From: JACVRX01 sp046726315 | GTDB taxonomy: Bacteria; Actinomycetota; Actinomycetes; Jiangellales; Jiangellaceae | NCBI GenBank assembly: GCA_046726315.1 | Contig: JBKPAG010000021.1 | Coordinates: 1-64,000, forward strand | Reading direction: 5' to 3' | Length of the DNA stretch: 64,000 nt | Part shown: piece by piece, positions 1 through 12,403 of the stretch | How positions within the stretch are numbered: position 1 is the first letter of the stretch | How the letters are laid out: each line of letters begins with the position of its first letter | The notes under the pieces: model-generated | Told to the model about the DNA's origin: nothing | Seen by the model: only the letters and a program-made list of their open reading frames with translations | Database searches by the model: none | Program-made: the position numbers and the translations under genes

Positions 1-149
1 CCACCCTCGGTCGGCACGAAGACGTCGTCGGTGAAAATGGCGGCGAACCCCTGGATGATGTTGAACGTGCCGAGCAAGATGAGCATGAGCCCGGCGAACC
101 AGATCCAGCCCACCCATCCAGTGACCCTGGTTGTTTCCGGCGTACTCAT
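1..149 (-). CDS. DUF7144-like small membrane protein, N-terminal part
   Basis: The minus strand from an ATG at 147-149 encodes about 49 residues before the window edge cuts it off. It begins MSTPETTRVTGWVGWIWFAG and continues into a hydrophobic helix (FAGLMLILLGTFNIIQGFAAIF), then an acidic DDVFVPTEG loop. A short N-terminal tail, one membrane helix and the 'GxxxIIxG..A.F.DD' pattern resemble actinobacterial four-helix DUF7144 proteins. That assignment is from memory of the family. Function is unknown. No strong ribosome-binding site is seen (a weak GGGAGG lies 5 bases upstream). Only the N-terminus is visible. Confidence 0.6.
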   Translation of the reverse strand, partial: MSTPETTRVTGWVGWIWFAGLMLILLGTFNIIQGFAAIFTDDVFVPTEG

Positions 150-279
150 CGACCCTCCCAATCTGGTCGACCCGCACTTCAGGTCGCGGCACGACAATTC
201 CCGCCCACCGAGGCCGATGCCTCACCCGCGACGGGTGAAGTTCGCCCGGAACTGGAACCAGTCGCTAATACGAGGTGTG

Positions 280-352
280 CTCCCGCGGTTGGACTCGAAC
301 CAACAACCTGCCGGTTAACAGCCGGACGCTCTGCCAATTGAGCTACGCGGGA
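280..352 (-). tRNA. tRNA-Asn (anticodon GTT)
   Basis: On the minus strand the sequence folds as a 73-nt tRNA without an encoded CCA. The acceptor stem TCCCGCG (352-346) pairs with CGCGGGA (287-281) and G is the discriminator base. The D-arm contains GCTCAATTGGCAGAGC. The anticodon loop CTGTTAA carries GTT for asparagine. The T-arm contains GGTTCGAGTCC. The base pair at the bottom of the anticodon stem appears mismatched, which is tolerated in tRNA-Asn. It lies alone between two minus-strand protein genes. Confidence 0.95.
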
Positions 353-431
353 TCGTCGGCAAGCTGGCCGACCGACCAGATGAGGATATCAGCGCGGCGA
401 TCACGAGCCGGGCGGGCCGCGAGTGCGGCAC

Positions 432-929
432 TTACTCCACCTCCGCCCGAACACCAGTCATCGCCGTTTCAATCTGATCGCGCACTCCGGGGGCGTCCAT
501 CGACAGCCCCGTGTCGATCGCAACGACCCAACTCAGCCCGGTTCGACCCGGCTGCCGCCGGCCAGTAATCCGCACCCCGCGATTCCCCTCGATCAGCACA
601 TGGCGGCTGATCACCACACTGGCCGTCACCTGCTCCCGGACGACGTCGAGTAAGCGGCCGGCCGCCTCGACCCGCAGCCGATGCTGCCGTGTCCGGGAAC
701 CGAGCGGTGCAGCCTGCGTGATCGTGAGCAGCTCGCTGTCGCCGTCCCAAGCCGCGCGGTCGACGGCCTCCCAGTCGATGCCGTTGTGGCCCCCGGGCTG
801 CGGTACAAGCAGCCGCTTGTCCGTCGCGACTACCGTTCCTGTGTCGCCAGCTGCCGACGCGAGCACCCGCTCACCCGGATCGAGCGCAATGCCCTCCACC
901 CGATTCCGGTGGCGCGGGAAGACGGCCAC
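432..929 (-). CDS. hypothetical PH-domain-like protein
   Basis: A 165-residue protein starting at a GTG (927-929), 9 bases after the preceding lipoprotein gene, so probably co-transcribed with it. There is no signal peptide or membrane segment. The pattern 'LDPGERVLASA..DTGTVVATDKRLLVP' followed by 'IDWEAVDRAAWDGDSELL' looks like actinobacterial bacterial-PH-like proteins, in which a conserved 'GERVLA..A....VVATdrrL' strand set precedes a tryptophan-rich segment. Function unknown. The reading frame and codon use are convincing. The start is the least certain part because no Shine-Dalgarno sequence is visible. Confidence 0.7.
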   Translation of the reverse strand: MAVFPRHRNRVEGIALDPGERVLASAAGDTGTVVATDKRLLVPQPGGHNGIDWEAVDRAAWDGDSELLTITQAAPLGSRTRQHRLRVEAAGRLLDVVREQVTASVVISRHVLIEGNRGVRITGRRQPGRTGLSWVVAIDTGLSMDAPGVRDQIETAMTGVRAEVE

Positions 930-938
930 GCTTGAACG

Positions 939-1460
939 CTAGTCGAACGTGATTCCGCACTCGTCGTTCAGGTACTGATCGATGCGCGTGCCGGCCTCGT
1001 CGATTGCGGTCGACTGTTGCTCCATCTGGTCGGCAAGGTCCTCGAGCTGCTGGCCGAGCGTATCCGGGTCGTTCATGTCCAGATTCCGCAGACTGGTCAC
1101 CACGTCATCGAATGCCTCGGTCACCGTTGACCAATCCTCGGCGATCTCGGCGGGCGGTTCGACGGACCGGAGCGCCTCGACCGACTCCTCCAGGGTCTGC
1201 ACCGCCGCCTCCGGATCGGCCACGTCGGGCAAGGCCTCGAGATTCTCTAGCCGGTCCCTGACCCCCTCGACCTCGGCGCAGAAGCCATCGTCGGCCTGTG
1301 CCTCGGTGGATGTGTCCTCGGACGGAACCCCCGTGGGTGCGCTGGTTTCGGCATCGGGCTCGGTGGCCGATACACCCGGATCATCACCATCACCACCGCA
1401 CCCGGCGAACATGACCACGATCAGCGCGATCCCGGCACCCGCGCACCGCAACCCCCGCAT
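939..1460 (-). CDS. putative lipoprotein
   Basis: A 173-residue exported protein. I chose the ATG at 1458-1460 because GGAGG sits 5 bases upstream; a longer frame from 1478 lacks this. The N-terminus MRGLRCAGAGIALIVVMFAG-C has a positive tip, a hydrophobic core and a lipobox ending at Cys, so it should be diacylated and anchored outside the membrane. A Gly/Asp/Thr/Ser-rich linker follows (about residues 20-50), then a predicted all-helical acidic domain (about 50-170) with many Leu/Glu repeats such as VEGVRDRLENLEALPDV, suggesting a coiled or helical bundle. The C-terminal Cys (DECGITFD) may pair with the Cys near residue 55. Substrate and role are unknown. Confidence 0.75.
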   Translation of the reverse strand: MRGLRCAGAGIALIVVMFAGCGGDGDDPGVSATEPDAETSAPTGVPSEDTSTEAQADDGFCAEVEGVRDRLENLEALPDVADPEAAVQTLEESVEALRSVEPPAEIAEDWSTVTEAFDDVVTSLRNLDMNDPDTLGQQLEDLADQMEQQSTAIDEAGTRIDQYLNDECGITFD

Positions 1461-1512
1461 GTGATCCTCCAACCCCACGAGGCGCCGATTCCATCAGCCC
1501 GCCATACGATCG

Positions 1513-2604
<1,092 letters not shown>

Positions 2605-2788
2605 CCTCGAGTGGACTCATGTCCAGTGTGCCGCGTCAGGGCTGGTTTGCTTCTACGAATGTTCCTCGTCCGTTCAATGGTGACGTGTCCATCCGATGGT
2701 GTTGAGCGTCCATGTACGAGTCGTCGGCGAGCGCCTTGTCGACCTCGAAATGGTCGCCCCAGTAAGCGATGGTCTCAACACACCTCGG

Positions 2789-3999
2789 TCATCGTGCGAT
2801 CTCCGTCCATTCGCTGTTCTTCGCAGCGCTATCTCCCACTGCCGCCAGCACTCGCTGGACCGCCAGGCCGTCGGCGAAGGACGGTTCCGGGTCGCGGCTC
2901 TCAGCTATGGCAGTCACCAGATCGACGACCTGGTGGGTGAAGGCGTGCTCATAGCCGAGCAGGTGACCCGGCGGCCACCACGCACCGACGTACGGATGAG
3001 ACGGCTCGGTGACGAGCACCCGGGTGAAGCCCGCGACGCTCGGATCAGTCGTGTGGTCATACACCTGCAGGACGTTCATGTCCTCGAAGTCGAAGGCAAG
3101 GCTGCCGGCCGAGCCGTTGATCTCGATCCGGATCGAGTTCTTGCGACCCGACGCGAAGCGCGTTGCTTCGAACGTGGCCAACCCCCCACCGGCGAAGCGT
3201 GCTAGAAAATCGCGGCATCGTCAACGGTCACCTCGCCGCGCTCGGTACCGGCAACTCCGGAAAGCCCGCCGGCCGACTCAGGTAGCGGACGTTCCTTGAC
3301 AAACGTCTCCAGCAGCCCACTCACGCCGATGATCCGCTCGCCGGTGATGTACTGCGTGAGGTCCACGATGTGCGCCCCGATATCACCCAGCGCGCCCGAG
3401 CCGGCCTTGTCCTTCAGCAGCCGCCAGGTCAACGGTGCTTCCGGATCGGCGATCCAGTCCTGCAGGTATTGCGCCCGCACGTGCCGGATGTCTCCTATCC
3501 GGCCATCGGCGACCAACCGGCGGGCCAGCGCGATGGCTGGAACACGACGGTAAGTGAAACCCACCATCGATCGGACGCCGTTCGCGCGCGCTGCCTCTGC
3601 CGCTTCAGCCATCGCTTCGGCCTCCCCGACGGTGTTCGCCAACGGTTTCTCGCACAGGACGTGTTTGCCGGCACCGAGGGCGGCAATGGCGATCGCGGCG
3701 TGAGTGTCGCCTGGCGTGCACACGTCCACGAGTCCGACGTCATCCCGCTGGATCAGCACGCGCCAGTCGGTCTCGACGTCTTGCCAGCCGAAGCGGGCCG
3801 CCACAACGGCCGCGTTGTCACGGTTGCGACCGCCGAGTACGACCAACCGTGGGATGAGCGGCAGGTCGAAGAAGCTCGGGGCGTTTCGCCATGCCTGCGA
3901 GTGGGCGGCACCCATGAATGCGTAGCCCACCATGCCGATCCCGAGTGTCGGCTTGCTCTCGTTCATACGCCCCGAGCGGGCCAGTCGAGCGTGCGTCAT
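2789..3999 (-). pseudogene. Gfo/Idh/MocA-family NAD(P)-dependent oxidoreductase, interrupted by a frameshift
   Basis: Two minus-strand frames together make one intact family member. The first has the Rossmann domain (GIGMVGYAFMGAAHSQAW; LVDVCTPGDTHAAIAIAALG; the catalytic-region CEKPLANT; later GDIGAHIVDLTQYITG) and stops at 3204-3206 just after DDAAIF. The second resumes as LARFAGGGLATFEATRFASG and runs to 2789. One extra base in the run of four A (3206-3209, T on the coding strand) restores a continuous protein of about 400 residues. The substrate is probably a sugar or inositol. Two starts are possible: ATG at 3999, overlapping the dnaG stop (ATGA), or ATG at 3966 (MNESKPTLGIGMVG), which fits the family N-terminus better. 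This is either a real frameshift or a homopolymer error. Confidence 0.8.
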
Positions 4000-5891
4000 G
4001 ACGTGCCGAGGCCGCGCTCGCGTAGGTCGCGGCGCTGCTTCTCCAAAGTCATCAACTCCGCGAACAACCGGTTGTAGGCGGCCGTGTGTTCCGATGGGTC
4101 GGTGCGCTGCAGTCTCGCCTTCAGGGTCACGAGCCGACGGGAGATCCACATCTCGTGCAGCCGAAGGACGACCGAATCCGCGTAACGAGGCAGGGCCACA
4201 TCGTCGGCCGGGATCGCCTCGACCGCCAGCTCAGCGACGAGCAGCCGGCTCGCCTCGTCCACTGCCGCGGCCGTCAGAGCGTCGACCCACACCGCGCCGC
4301 CGACTTGGGTCGAACAGCCACCCGCCTTGCGGACCGCCTCCCCCAACGCTCGGTACGCCGGGGAGAGGAACGCCTCCGGCTCGAGGTCGTCGAACTGCGG
4401 ACCCGCCAGCGCCGGCCGCTGGATCGCGACACGCAGAGCAGCCCGCTCGAGCTCGAGGGTCTGCGGGTCGACATCGCCGTGCACCGGAACTCCCAAGGCC
4501 TGCTGGCCCGCCTGCTCTAGATGTCCGCCGGTCCGCGACAGTCCCCGGTGCCCGCCGGCCGGGGCACGGGCGCGACGCACCACGGCCAGCTCGTCGGGCG
4601 CGCCAACCCAGCCGGCAAGCTTGCGGGCGTACTCGTCGCGCAACGCGTGGTCACGGATCCTCGCCACCAGCGGTATGGTTCGATCCAGCGCCCGGGTTCG
4701 CCCCTCCGCGGTGTCCAGATCGAACTCGGCGAGCGTGGTACGGATCGCAAAGTGGAACAATGGTTGCCGTCGGGCAACCAGCTCGCGGACCGCGGCGTCG
4801 CCAGATCGCTGGCGAAGCTCGCACGGGTCGAGCCCGGCTGGCTCGATGGCGACGAACGTCTGGCCCACGAACCGCTGGTCGCCCTCGAATGCCCGCATCG
4901 CCGCCTTCTGCCCGGCTGCGTCGCCGTCGAAGGTGAAGACGACCTCGCCGCGGAATTCGTCCTGGTCCCGAAGCAGCCGGCGCAATACCCGGGCATGATC
5001 CTCGCCGAAGGATGTCCCACAGGTCGCCACGGCGGTCTCGACACCGGCCAGATGGCACGCCATGACGTCGGTGTACCCCTCGACGACGACCGCCTGGGAG
5101 CGTCGGGCGATCTCTTTCTTCGCCAGGTCGACTCCATAGAGGACCTGGCTCTTCTTGTAGATGGGCGTATCAGCCGTGTTGAGGTACTTGGCCTCGATCC
5201 GGTCGTCGTCAAACAGCCGTCGGGCACCGAATCCGACAACATCTCCGAGCAGATCACGGATCGGCCATAGCAGCCTCCCTCGGAACCGGTCGTACGGTGA
5301 TGACCGGCCGGGAGACAGCAAGCCCGCGATGACCAGTTCGTCGTCGGCGAATCCGCGCTGGCGCAGATGTTTGCGCAGCAGGTCCCCTCCACGCGGCGCA
5401 TAGCCGACGCTGAACCGGATGGCGGCGTCGCGGTCGAACCCGCGCTCGTCGAGGAACTGTCGCCCAGACACTGCCTCTGCCGATTCGGCCAACTGCTCGG
5501 CGTAAAAGGCCGCGGCTTCCCGATGTGCCTCGACCAAACGGGTGCGTTGTTCCCGATGCGGTTGGCGGGCGGTACCGGCCCGGGTCTCCTCGTAATGCAG
5601 CTGCAGCCCGACCTTGACCGCCAGCCGCTCGACCGCCTCCGTGAACGACAAGTGTTCGACCTTCTCGACGAACCGGATGACGTCGCCGCCCTGGTTGCAC
5701 CCGAAACAGAAGTACATGCCGCGGGCGGGCGTCACGTGGAACGAGGGCGTCTTCTCGTCATGGAACGGGCACAGGCCCTTCAACGACCCGCCGCCCGCAT
5801 TACGCAACGCGACGTACTCGCCGACGATCTCGTCGATCCTGGCCTTCTCGCGGATCGTCACGATGTCCTCGTCGCGGATCCGCCCAGCCAC
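3996..5891 (-). CDS. dnaG: DNA primase
   Basis: Synthesises RNA primers for DNA replication. About 631 residues if begun at the GTG at 5889-5891 (VAGRIRDEDIVTIREK), matching the usual actinobacterial DnaG length; the open frame extends upstream but without family similarity. The N-terminal CHC2 zinc finger is visible as CPFHDEKTPSFHV followed by YFCFGCNQGGD. The central RNA-polymerase/TOPRIM core has VVVEGYTDVMACHLAG (catalytic Glu) and FTFDGDAAGQKAA (acidic pair). The C-terminal part (about 430-630) is the helicase-binding region. The stop overlaps a possible ATG of the Gfo/Idh/MocA gene by 4 bases. A 91-bp repeat lies only 67 bases upstream of this start, within the presumed promoter region. 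Confidence 0.95.
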   Translation of the reverse strand: MAGRIRDEDIVTIREKARIDEIVGEYVALRNAGGGSLKGLCPFHDEKTPSFHVTPARGMYFCFGCNQGGDVIRFVEKVEHLSFTEAVERLAVKVGLQLHYEETRAGTARQPHREQRTRLVEAHREAAAFYAEQLAESAEAVSGRQFLDERGFDRDAAIRFSVGYAPRGGDLLRKHLRQRGFADDELVIAGLLSPGRSSPYDRFRGRLLWPIRDLLGDVVGFGARRLFDDDRIEAKYLNTADTPIYKKSQVLYGVDLAKKEIARRSQAVVVEGYTDVMACHLAGVETAVATCGTSFGEDHARVLRRLLRDQDEFRGEVVFTFDGDAAGQKAAMRAFEGDQRFVGQTFVAIEPAGLDPCELRQRSGDAAVRELVARRQPLFHFAIRTTLAEFDLDTAEGRTRALDRTIPLVARIRDHALRDEYARKLAGWVGAPDELAVVRRARAPAGGHRGLSRTGGHLEQAGQQALGVPVHGDVDPQTLELERAALRVAIQRPALAGPQFDDLEPEAFLSPAYRALGEAVRKAGGCSTQVGGAVWVDALTAAAVDEASRLLVAELAVEAIPADDVALPRYADSVVLRLHEMWISRRLVTLKARLQRTDPSEHTAAYNRLFAELMTLEKQRRDLRERGLGTS

Positions 5892-5958
5892 GCCGTGGAG
5901 TCTACGAGCCGACCGCATGGAGGTATCGGCGCCCGCGTTGTCGTCCACACCCTTACGT

Positions 5959-6049
5959 CGTGGCACGGCGAACTGTTCCACAAATGCCGTGAAACGGGCG
6001 GAGGAGCAACGGTTCAACGTCCCGCGTGCGTCGGTTCACCCGTGCCACG
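5959..6049. repeat. 91-bp repeat R1 with 9-bp terminal inverted repeats
   Basis: The element begins CGTGGCACG (5959-5967) and ends CGTGCCACG (6041-6049), a perfect 9-bp inverted pair. Inside it shares TCCACAAA (same offset, bases 19-26) and ACGGTTCA with the second copy at 6934-7024. The two copies have identical length and the same orientation. R1 overlaps the last codons and stop of the AbiEi/DUF559 gene (stop at 6036-6038), so the gene's final Trp-His-Gly is encoded by the repeat end, and it sits in the upstream region of dnaG. I do not recognise the family. Confidence 0.8.
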
Positions 6050-6901
6050 CAGTGCCCGGAACCAACACCGGCACACCGTAAATCTCGCTTGCCACCCGCG
6101 ACTGGCGCACGATTCGGTCGATGACTCGGTCTGGATGATGCAAGATCTCGGATCCAGTCCAACGGACTACGACGAAGCCAGCCTCCTCAATCCGCAATTG
6201 GCGGTCCTTCTCCTCTGCGAGCACCCGCTCGGGCTCGCCATACGGCTCGGTGTACTTGACGCGTCCATCTACTTCACCGGCCAAGCGGTGGGCCTTCCAG
6301 CGGAAGTCGGATCGGAGGCCACCGGCTCCCCGACCGACGATCCACGGGTTGCACTCAGGCAACGGGAACTGCCGTTCGACGAAGAGCGCGAAGGACAATG
6401 ACTCCGATGGCGACTCACGCCGAGGCGAAGCATGCCGAACAATTTGGCGCACCGCTCGAGAACCGCTCCATCCGGTCATCCAGTCCGCTATCCGTTGGAG
6501 TTCTGCCTGGTTCGCGACACCACGGGCCAGGGCAGCATCTGCCACCACCAGCCCGGCTGCGAACCCGTGCAATCGAGTGAGCTGGCCATATGGCACAGGG
6601 AGACCGCAGAGCAATGCGGCCGAGTAGTGGCTTGCCCAGCCCGACGGCCGAGGGCGATCCAGGCAGTGCGTGCCTCCAGTACATGCCGCGGCAGCGCCGA
6701 ATTGCCGCTTCGCAGCCACAACTCCGCATCACAGTAGAGACCCCTGCGGATACGGACCAATCGGTTCTGCTGCACGGCATGACGAATCCAAGCCTCGCTT
6801 TTGCCGGCCTCCAGCGCTTGGCCGACGGTGAACACCATGCCGAGCTCGACCATGACTCGACGAGCCTGGCGGATTCTGGCGGTGGCTGCCCAGGTATCCA
6901 C
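6036..6901 (-). pseudogene. AbiEi-type winged-helix plus DUF559 nuclease-like protein, frameshifted
   Basis: The N-terminal half (frame from 6901 or ATG 6853) carries an AbiEi-like winged helix: GMVFTVGQALEAGKSEAWIR, then RLVRIRRGLY. The second half, in another frame, carries a DUF559/Vsr-like PD-(D/E)xK core: SDFRWKAHRLAGEVDGRVKY (candidate Asp, Glu and Lys active residues), then EKDRQLRIEEAGFVVVRW. The frames join in 6640-6652 (ARTAWIALGR to SGWASHYSAALLCGL), where one added base gives a single protein of about 270-290 residues. Such proteins are abundant orphans in Actinobacteria. No AbiEii toxin partner is adjacent, so a toxin-antitoxin role is not supported. It is bracketed by two 91-bp repeats. 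The choice of start is uncertain: no Shine-Dalgarno is clear. Confidence 0.75.
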
Positions 6902-6933
6902 AGGCCCACCGCCAGGCGCCGACCTCGCAAATG

Positions 6934-7024
6934 CGTGGCACGTTGAAGCGCTCCACAAAGTGTGGCAAAGCCGGCGCGGTAGCGACGGTTCAGCGAGCCA
7001 CGCACGACGGTCTGGCGTGCCACG
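6934..7024. repeat. 91-bp repeat R2 with 9-bp terminal inverted repeats
   Basis: Second copy of the element at 5959-6049, same orientation and same length. It begins CGTGGCACG (6934-6942) and ends CGTGCCACG (7016-7024). By eye roughly two thirds of positions agree once a one-base offset in the middle is allowed. An extra internal palindrome CCACAAAGTGTGG (6953-6965) is present here only. It lies 32 bases upstream of the longest plausible start of the AbiEi/DUF559 gene. Read on the minus strand it can also encode an Ala-Trp-His like the gene's C-terminus, so it may be the 3' relic of a lost second gene copy. Confidence 0.8.
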
Positions 7025-7083
7025 CGGATTGCAGGCGCATGGAAATGACGACCCTGGGTTGGCCGCGCGCGCGGCTTGGCCGG

Positions 7084-8298
7084 TCAGACCTGATCGAGGG
7101 GTATAGCTGGGTCGGCCAGGCGGTCGGGGTCGAGCAAGCGACCGGATGCGACGACCTGCTTGATGGGGTCGATCCCGTCGTCCCAGAGGTTGACGTGCAT
7201 TCCGGCGAGCGCGCGGCCAGCGTTGAGCCAGAAGGCCTGAAACTCCCGGCCGGCCAGGTCACCACGCACGACTACCCGGTCGTACCAGCCGGGCGGAGCG
7301 TGTCCGATGTACTCCATACCGAGGTCGTACTGGTCGGTGTAGAAGTACGGCAGCTCGTCGTAGACGACGTCTTGGCCGAGCATCGAACGGGCCGCGACCG
7401 GCCCACCGTTCAACGCGTTGGCCCAATGCTCGACCCGGATCCGGGTGCCGAGGATCGGATGCTCGGCGGCGGCGACGTCGCCCGCAGCATAAACGTCAGG
7501 CTCCGACGTTCGCAGCGACGCGTCGACCGCCACGCCGTCGTCGATCGCCAGCCCAGCCGCCTCCGCCAGCTCGAGCGCCGGCCGGATTCCGACGCCGACG
7601 ACCACTGTGTCGGCTTCGATCTCGTCGCCGGTCGAGTCGACGACCGCGAGTCCGCTCTCGCGGGCCCGGATCCGTTCTACACCGGTGCCCAGACGCAGAT
7701 CGACGTCGTGGTCCAGATGCAGGTCGGCGAAGACCCGTGCGATGTCGTCGCCGAGCACCCGCTGCAGCGGCAGGTCCGCGGTCTCCAGAACAGTGACCGC
7801 AGCCCCGTAGTGGCGGGCGGCCGAGGCCACCTCGAGCCCGATCCAGCCCGCACCGATGACGACGACCCGCCCGCCGGACGTCAACGCCGCGCGGATTCGA
7901 TCTGCGTCCGGCAGCTCGCGCAGGTACAGAACCCCATCGGATTCGGCGCCGGGAACATCGAGCCGCCGTGGCGTCGAACCGGTCGTCAGCAGAAGCTTGT
8001 CGTACCGCAGCCGCTCGCCGTCGCCGAGTTCCACTTCGTTCGCCGTTGGGTCCAGAGCGGTCGCTCGGGTGGACAGCCGCAACTGCACGTCGTGTTCGTC
8101 GTACCACCCCTTCGGATGAACGAACGCCGAGTCACGTTCGTCGGAGCCGAGCAGATAGCCCTTCGAGAGCGGCGGACGCTCGTACGGGCGCTCTGCTTCG
8201 GCGCAGATCAGAACGACCTCGCCGTCGTAGCCCTCTGTCCGAAGAGTCTCTGCAGCCTTGGCGCCGGCCAGGCCGCCGCCGACGATCACGAATGTCAT
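7084..8298 (-). CDS. FAD/NAD-dependent ferredoxin (rubredoxin-type) reductase
   Basis: A 404-residue flavoprotein of the pyridine-nucleotide-disulfide family without a redox disulfide, as in putidaredoxin/rhodocoxin reductases. It contains the FAD site VIVGGGLAGAKAAETLR, the PYERPPLSKGYLLG motif, the NAD site VVVIGAGWIGLEVASAARHYG, the second FAD motif VYAAGDVAAAEHP, and a C-terminal reductase domain (AFWLNAGRALAGMHVNLWDD). It should pass electrons from NAD(P)H to a small iron-sulfur or similar carrier, but no ferredoxin or P450 gene is nearby. I start at the ATG 8296-8298 because GAGG lies 8 bases upstream; an in-frame GTG three codons earlier is less well placed. Confidence 0.9.
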   Translation of the reverse strand: MTFVIVGGGLAGAKAAETLRTEGYDGEVVLICAEAERPYERPPLSKGYLLGSDERDSAFVHPKGWYDEHDVQLRLSTRATALDPTANEVELGDGERLRYDKLLLTTGSTPRRLDVPGAESDGVLYLRELPDADRIRAALTSGGRVVVIGAGWIGLEVASAARHYGAAVTVLETADLPLQRVLGDDIARVFADLHLDHDVDLRLGTGVERIRARESGLAVVDSTGDEIEADTVVVGVGIRPALELAEAAGLAIDDGVAVDASLRTSEPDVYAAGDVAAAEHPILGTRIRVEHWANALNGGPVAARSMLGQDVVYDELPYFYTDQYDLGMEYIGHAPPGWYDRVVVRGDLAGREFQAFWLNAGRALAGMHVNLWDDGIDPIKQVVASGRLLDPDRLADPAIPLDQV

Positions 8299-8355
8299 GC
8301 CGGTCACCTCATCTGTCGGTCCCTACCCTGTCAACGGCTGCGGACTGTCGCCGGC

Positions 8356-9585
8356 TCACCGACGAACAAGCAGGTGATGCCACGCCTGGGCCGAGGCATC
8401 GGTGAGAGAGGCCACTTGGTCGACAGCCACCCGTAGCCTGTCGGCATCGGTAGCCGCCTGCGCCCAGTCGGTCCGGAAGGACGCGTCCAAGCTGTCCGGA
8501 GCACCCTCGAACAGCGCGGTGAACAACTCGTGCAGCATCTCTCGTTGGCGGGCGTACAGCGGCGCCCGGTCAGATGCCGTCATCACATACACCGCGGCCA
8601 GCCCCTTCAGCACCGCCACTTCTACCTGCGTCGGTCGCGGAACGACGAGGTCGGCCGCATAACGCGTCAGCTGGCCGCCGCCGTACGCTGCGTGGGTCGC
8701 GGATTGTGCAGCAGCACAGAACCGGCCGATCAGCTGGCTGGTCATGTCTTTCAACGCAGCGAGCGTGCGTCGGCCACCGTCGAACTCGCCGACCCAGAAG
8801 GGCAGCGCCCTCAGGCGGTCGAGGGCATCGAGCACCTCGTCCGGCGAACTGTCGTCGTCCAAGTACCAGTCACAGGTCAGCTCTGCGACCCGGCTTCGCT
8901 CGGCGGAGTCAGTGACCACCGCGTCGGGACCGAGCCGCTCGGCCACGATGGCGTCCTCGACGTCATGCACGCTGTAGGCGACGTCGTCGGCGAAGTCCAT
9001 GACTTGAGCCTCGATGCACCTTCGCTCCCCCGGCGCTCCCTCACGCATCCACTGGAACACCTCGGCATCGTCGAGGTACACCCCGAACTTGGCCAGGCCG
9101 GCCGCCCTCAGCCAGGGATACTTCGTCGCTGCGTCCAGGCTGGCCCGAGTCAGGTTGAGACCCGCCGACCGGCCGTTCGGATGTACTGCCTTTGCCTCGA
9201 GCCGGGTCAACAGCCGCAGCGTCTGGGCGTTGCCCTCGAAACCGCCGATCTGTGCCGCGACCTCGTTCATCGCAGTCTCGCCGTTGTGGCCGAACGGCGG
9301 ATGCCCCAGATCGTGCGCAAGGCACGCCGTGTCGACGACGTCAGGGTCACAGCCGATCGCCTTGCCGAGTTCACGCCCCACCTGGGCGACCTCGAGTGAG
9401 TGGGTCAACCGGTTGCGAACAAAGTCGTCCGTTCCTGGTGCGACGACCTGGGTCTTGGCGGCAAGCCGACGTAGCGATGCGGAGTGGACGACCCGCGCCC
9501 GATCCCGCTCGAAGGCCGTCCGGTCCGACCGTTTCGGCGGTTCCAGGGCCCACCGGTCGCGGTCGCTGTCCTGATAGCCGCTCAT
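8356..9585 (-). CDS. dgt: deoxyguanosinetriphosphate triphosphohydrolase-like protein
   Basis: A 409-residue HD-domain dNTPase that would cleave dNTPs to nucleoside and triphosphate. The metal-binding HD motif is clear: RNRLTHSLEVAQVG, then ACLAHDLGHPPFGHNGE, with a later conserved Asp in DFADDVAYSVHDVEDA. The N-terminus SGYQDSDRDRWALEPPKRSD supports the ATG at 9583-9585; the frame is open upstream but that part is unrelated to the family. It sits downstream of dnaG-side genes in the usual actinobacterial dgt/dnaG neighbourhood. No good ribosome-binding site is seen, so the start rests on family similarity. Confidence 0.92.
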   Translation of the reverse strand: MSGYQDSDRDRWALEPPKRSDRTAFERDRARVVHSASLRRLAAKTQVVAPGTDDFVRNRLTHSLEVAQVGRELGKAIGCDPDVVDTACLAHDLGHPPFGHNGETAMNEVAAQIGGFEGNAQTLRLLTRLEAKAVHPNGRSAGLNLTRASLDAATKYPWLRAAGLAKFGVYLDDAEVFQWMREGAPGERRCIEAQVMDFADDVAYSVHDVEDAIVAERLGPDAVVTDSAERSRVAELTCDWYLDDDSSPDEVLDALDRLRALPFWVGEFDGGRRTLAALKDMTSQLIGRFCAAAQSATHAAYGGGQLTRYAADLVVPRPTQVEVAVLKGLAAVYVMTASDRAPLYARQREMLHELFTALFEGAPDSLDASFRTDWAQAATDADRLRVAVDQVASLTDASAQAWHHLLVRR

Positions 9586-9616
9586 CGACGACCGGTGCCT
9601 TGCACGGCCACGACCG

Positions 9617-12325
<2,709 letters not shown>

Positions 12326-12403
12326 CGGTCGGCCCTCCGTGAGCGTGCGATCTGGCCGGAGCCTAGCCTGTCACCGTCGCACGCCTGCTTCCCAGGCCGA
12401 TGG

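Noticed and set aside
6036..6901. Type IV toxin-antitoxin pair (AbiEi/AbiEii)
   Set aside because: No AbiEii-like nucleotidyltransferase is next to it.
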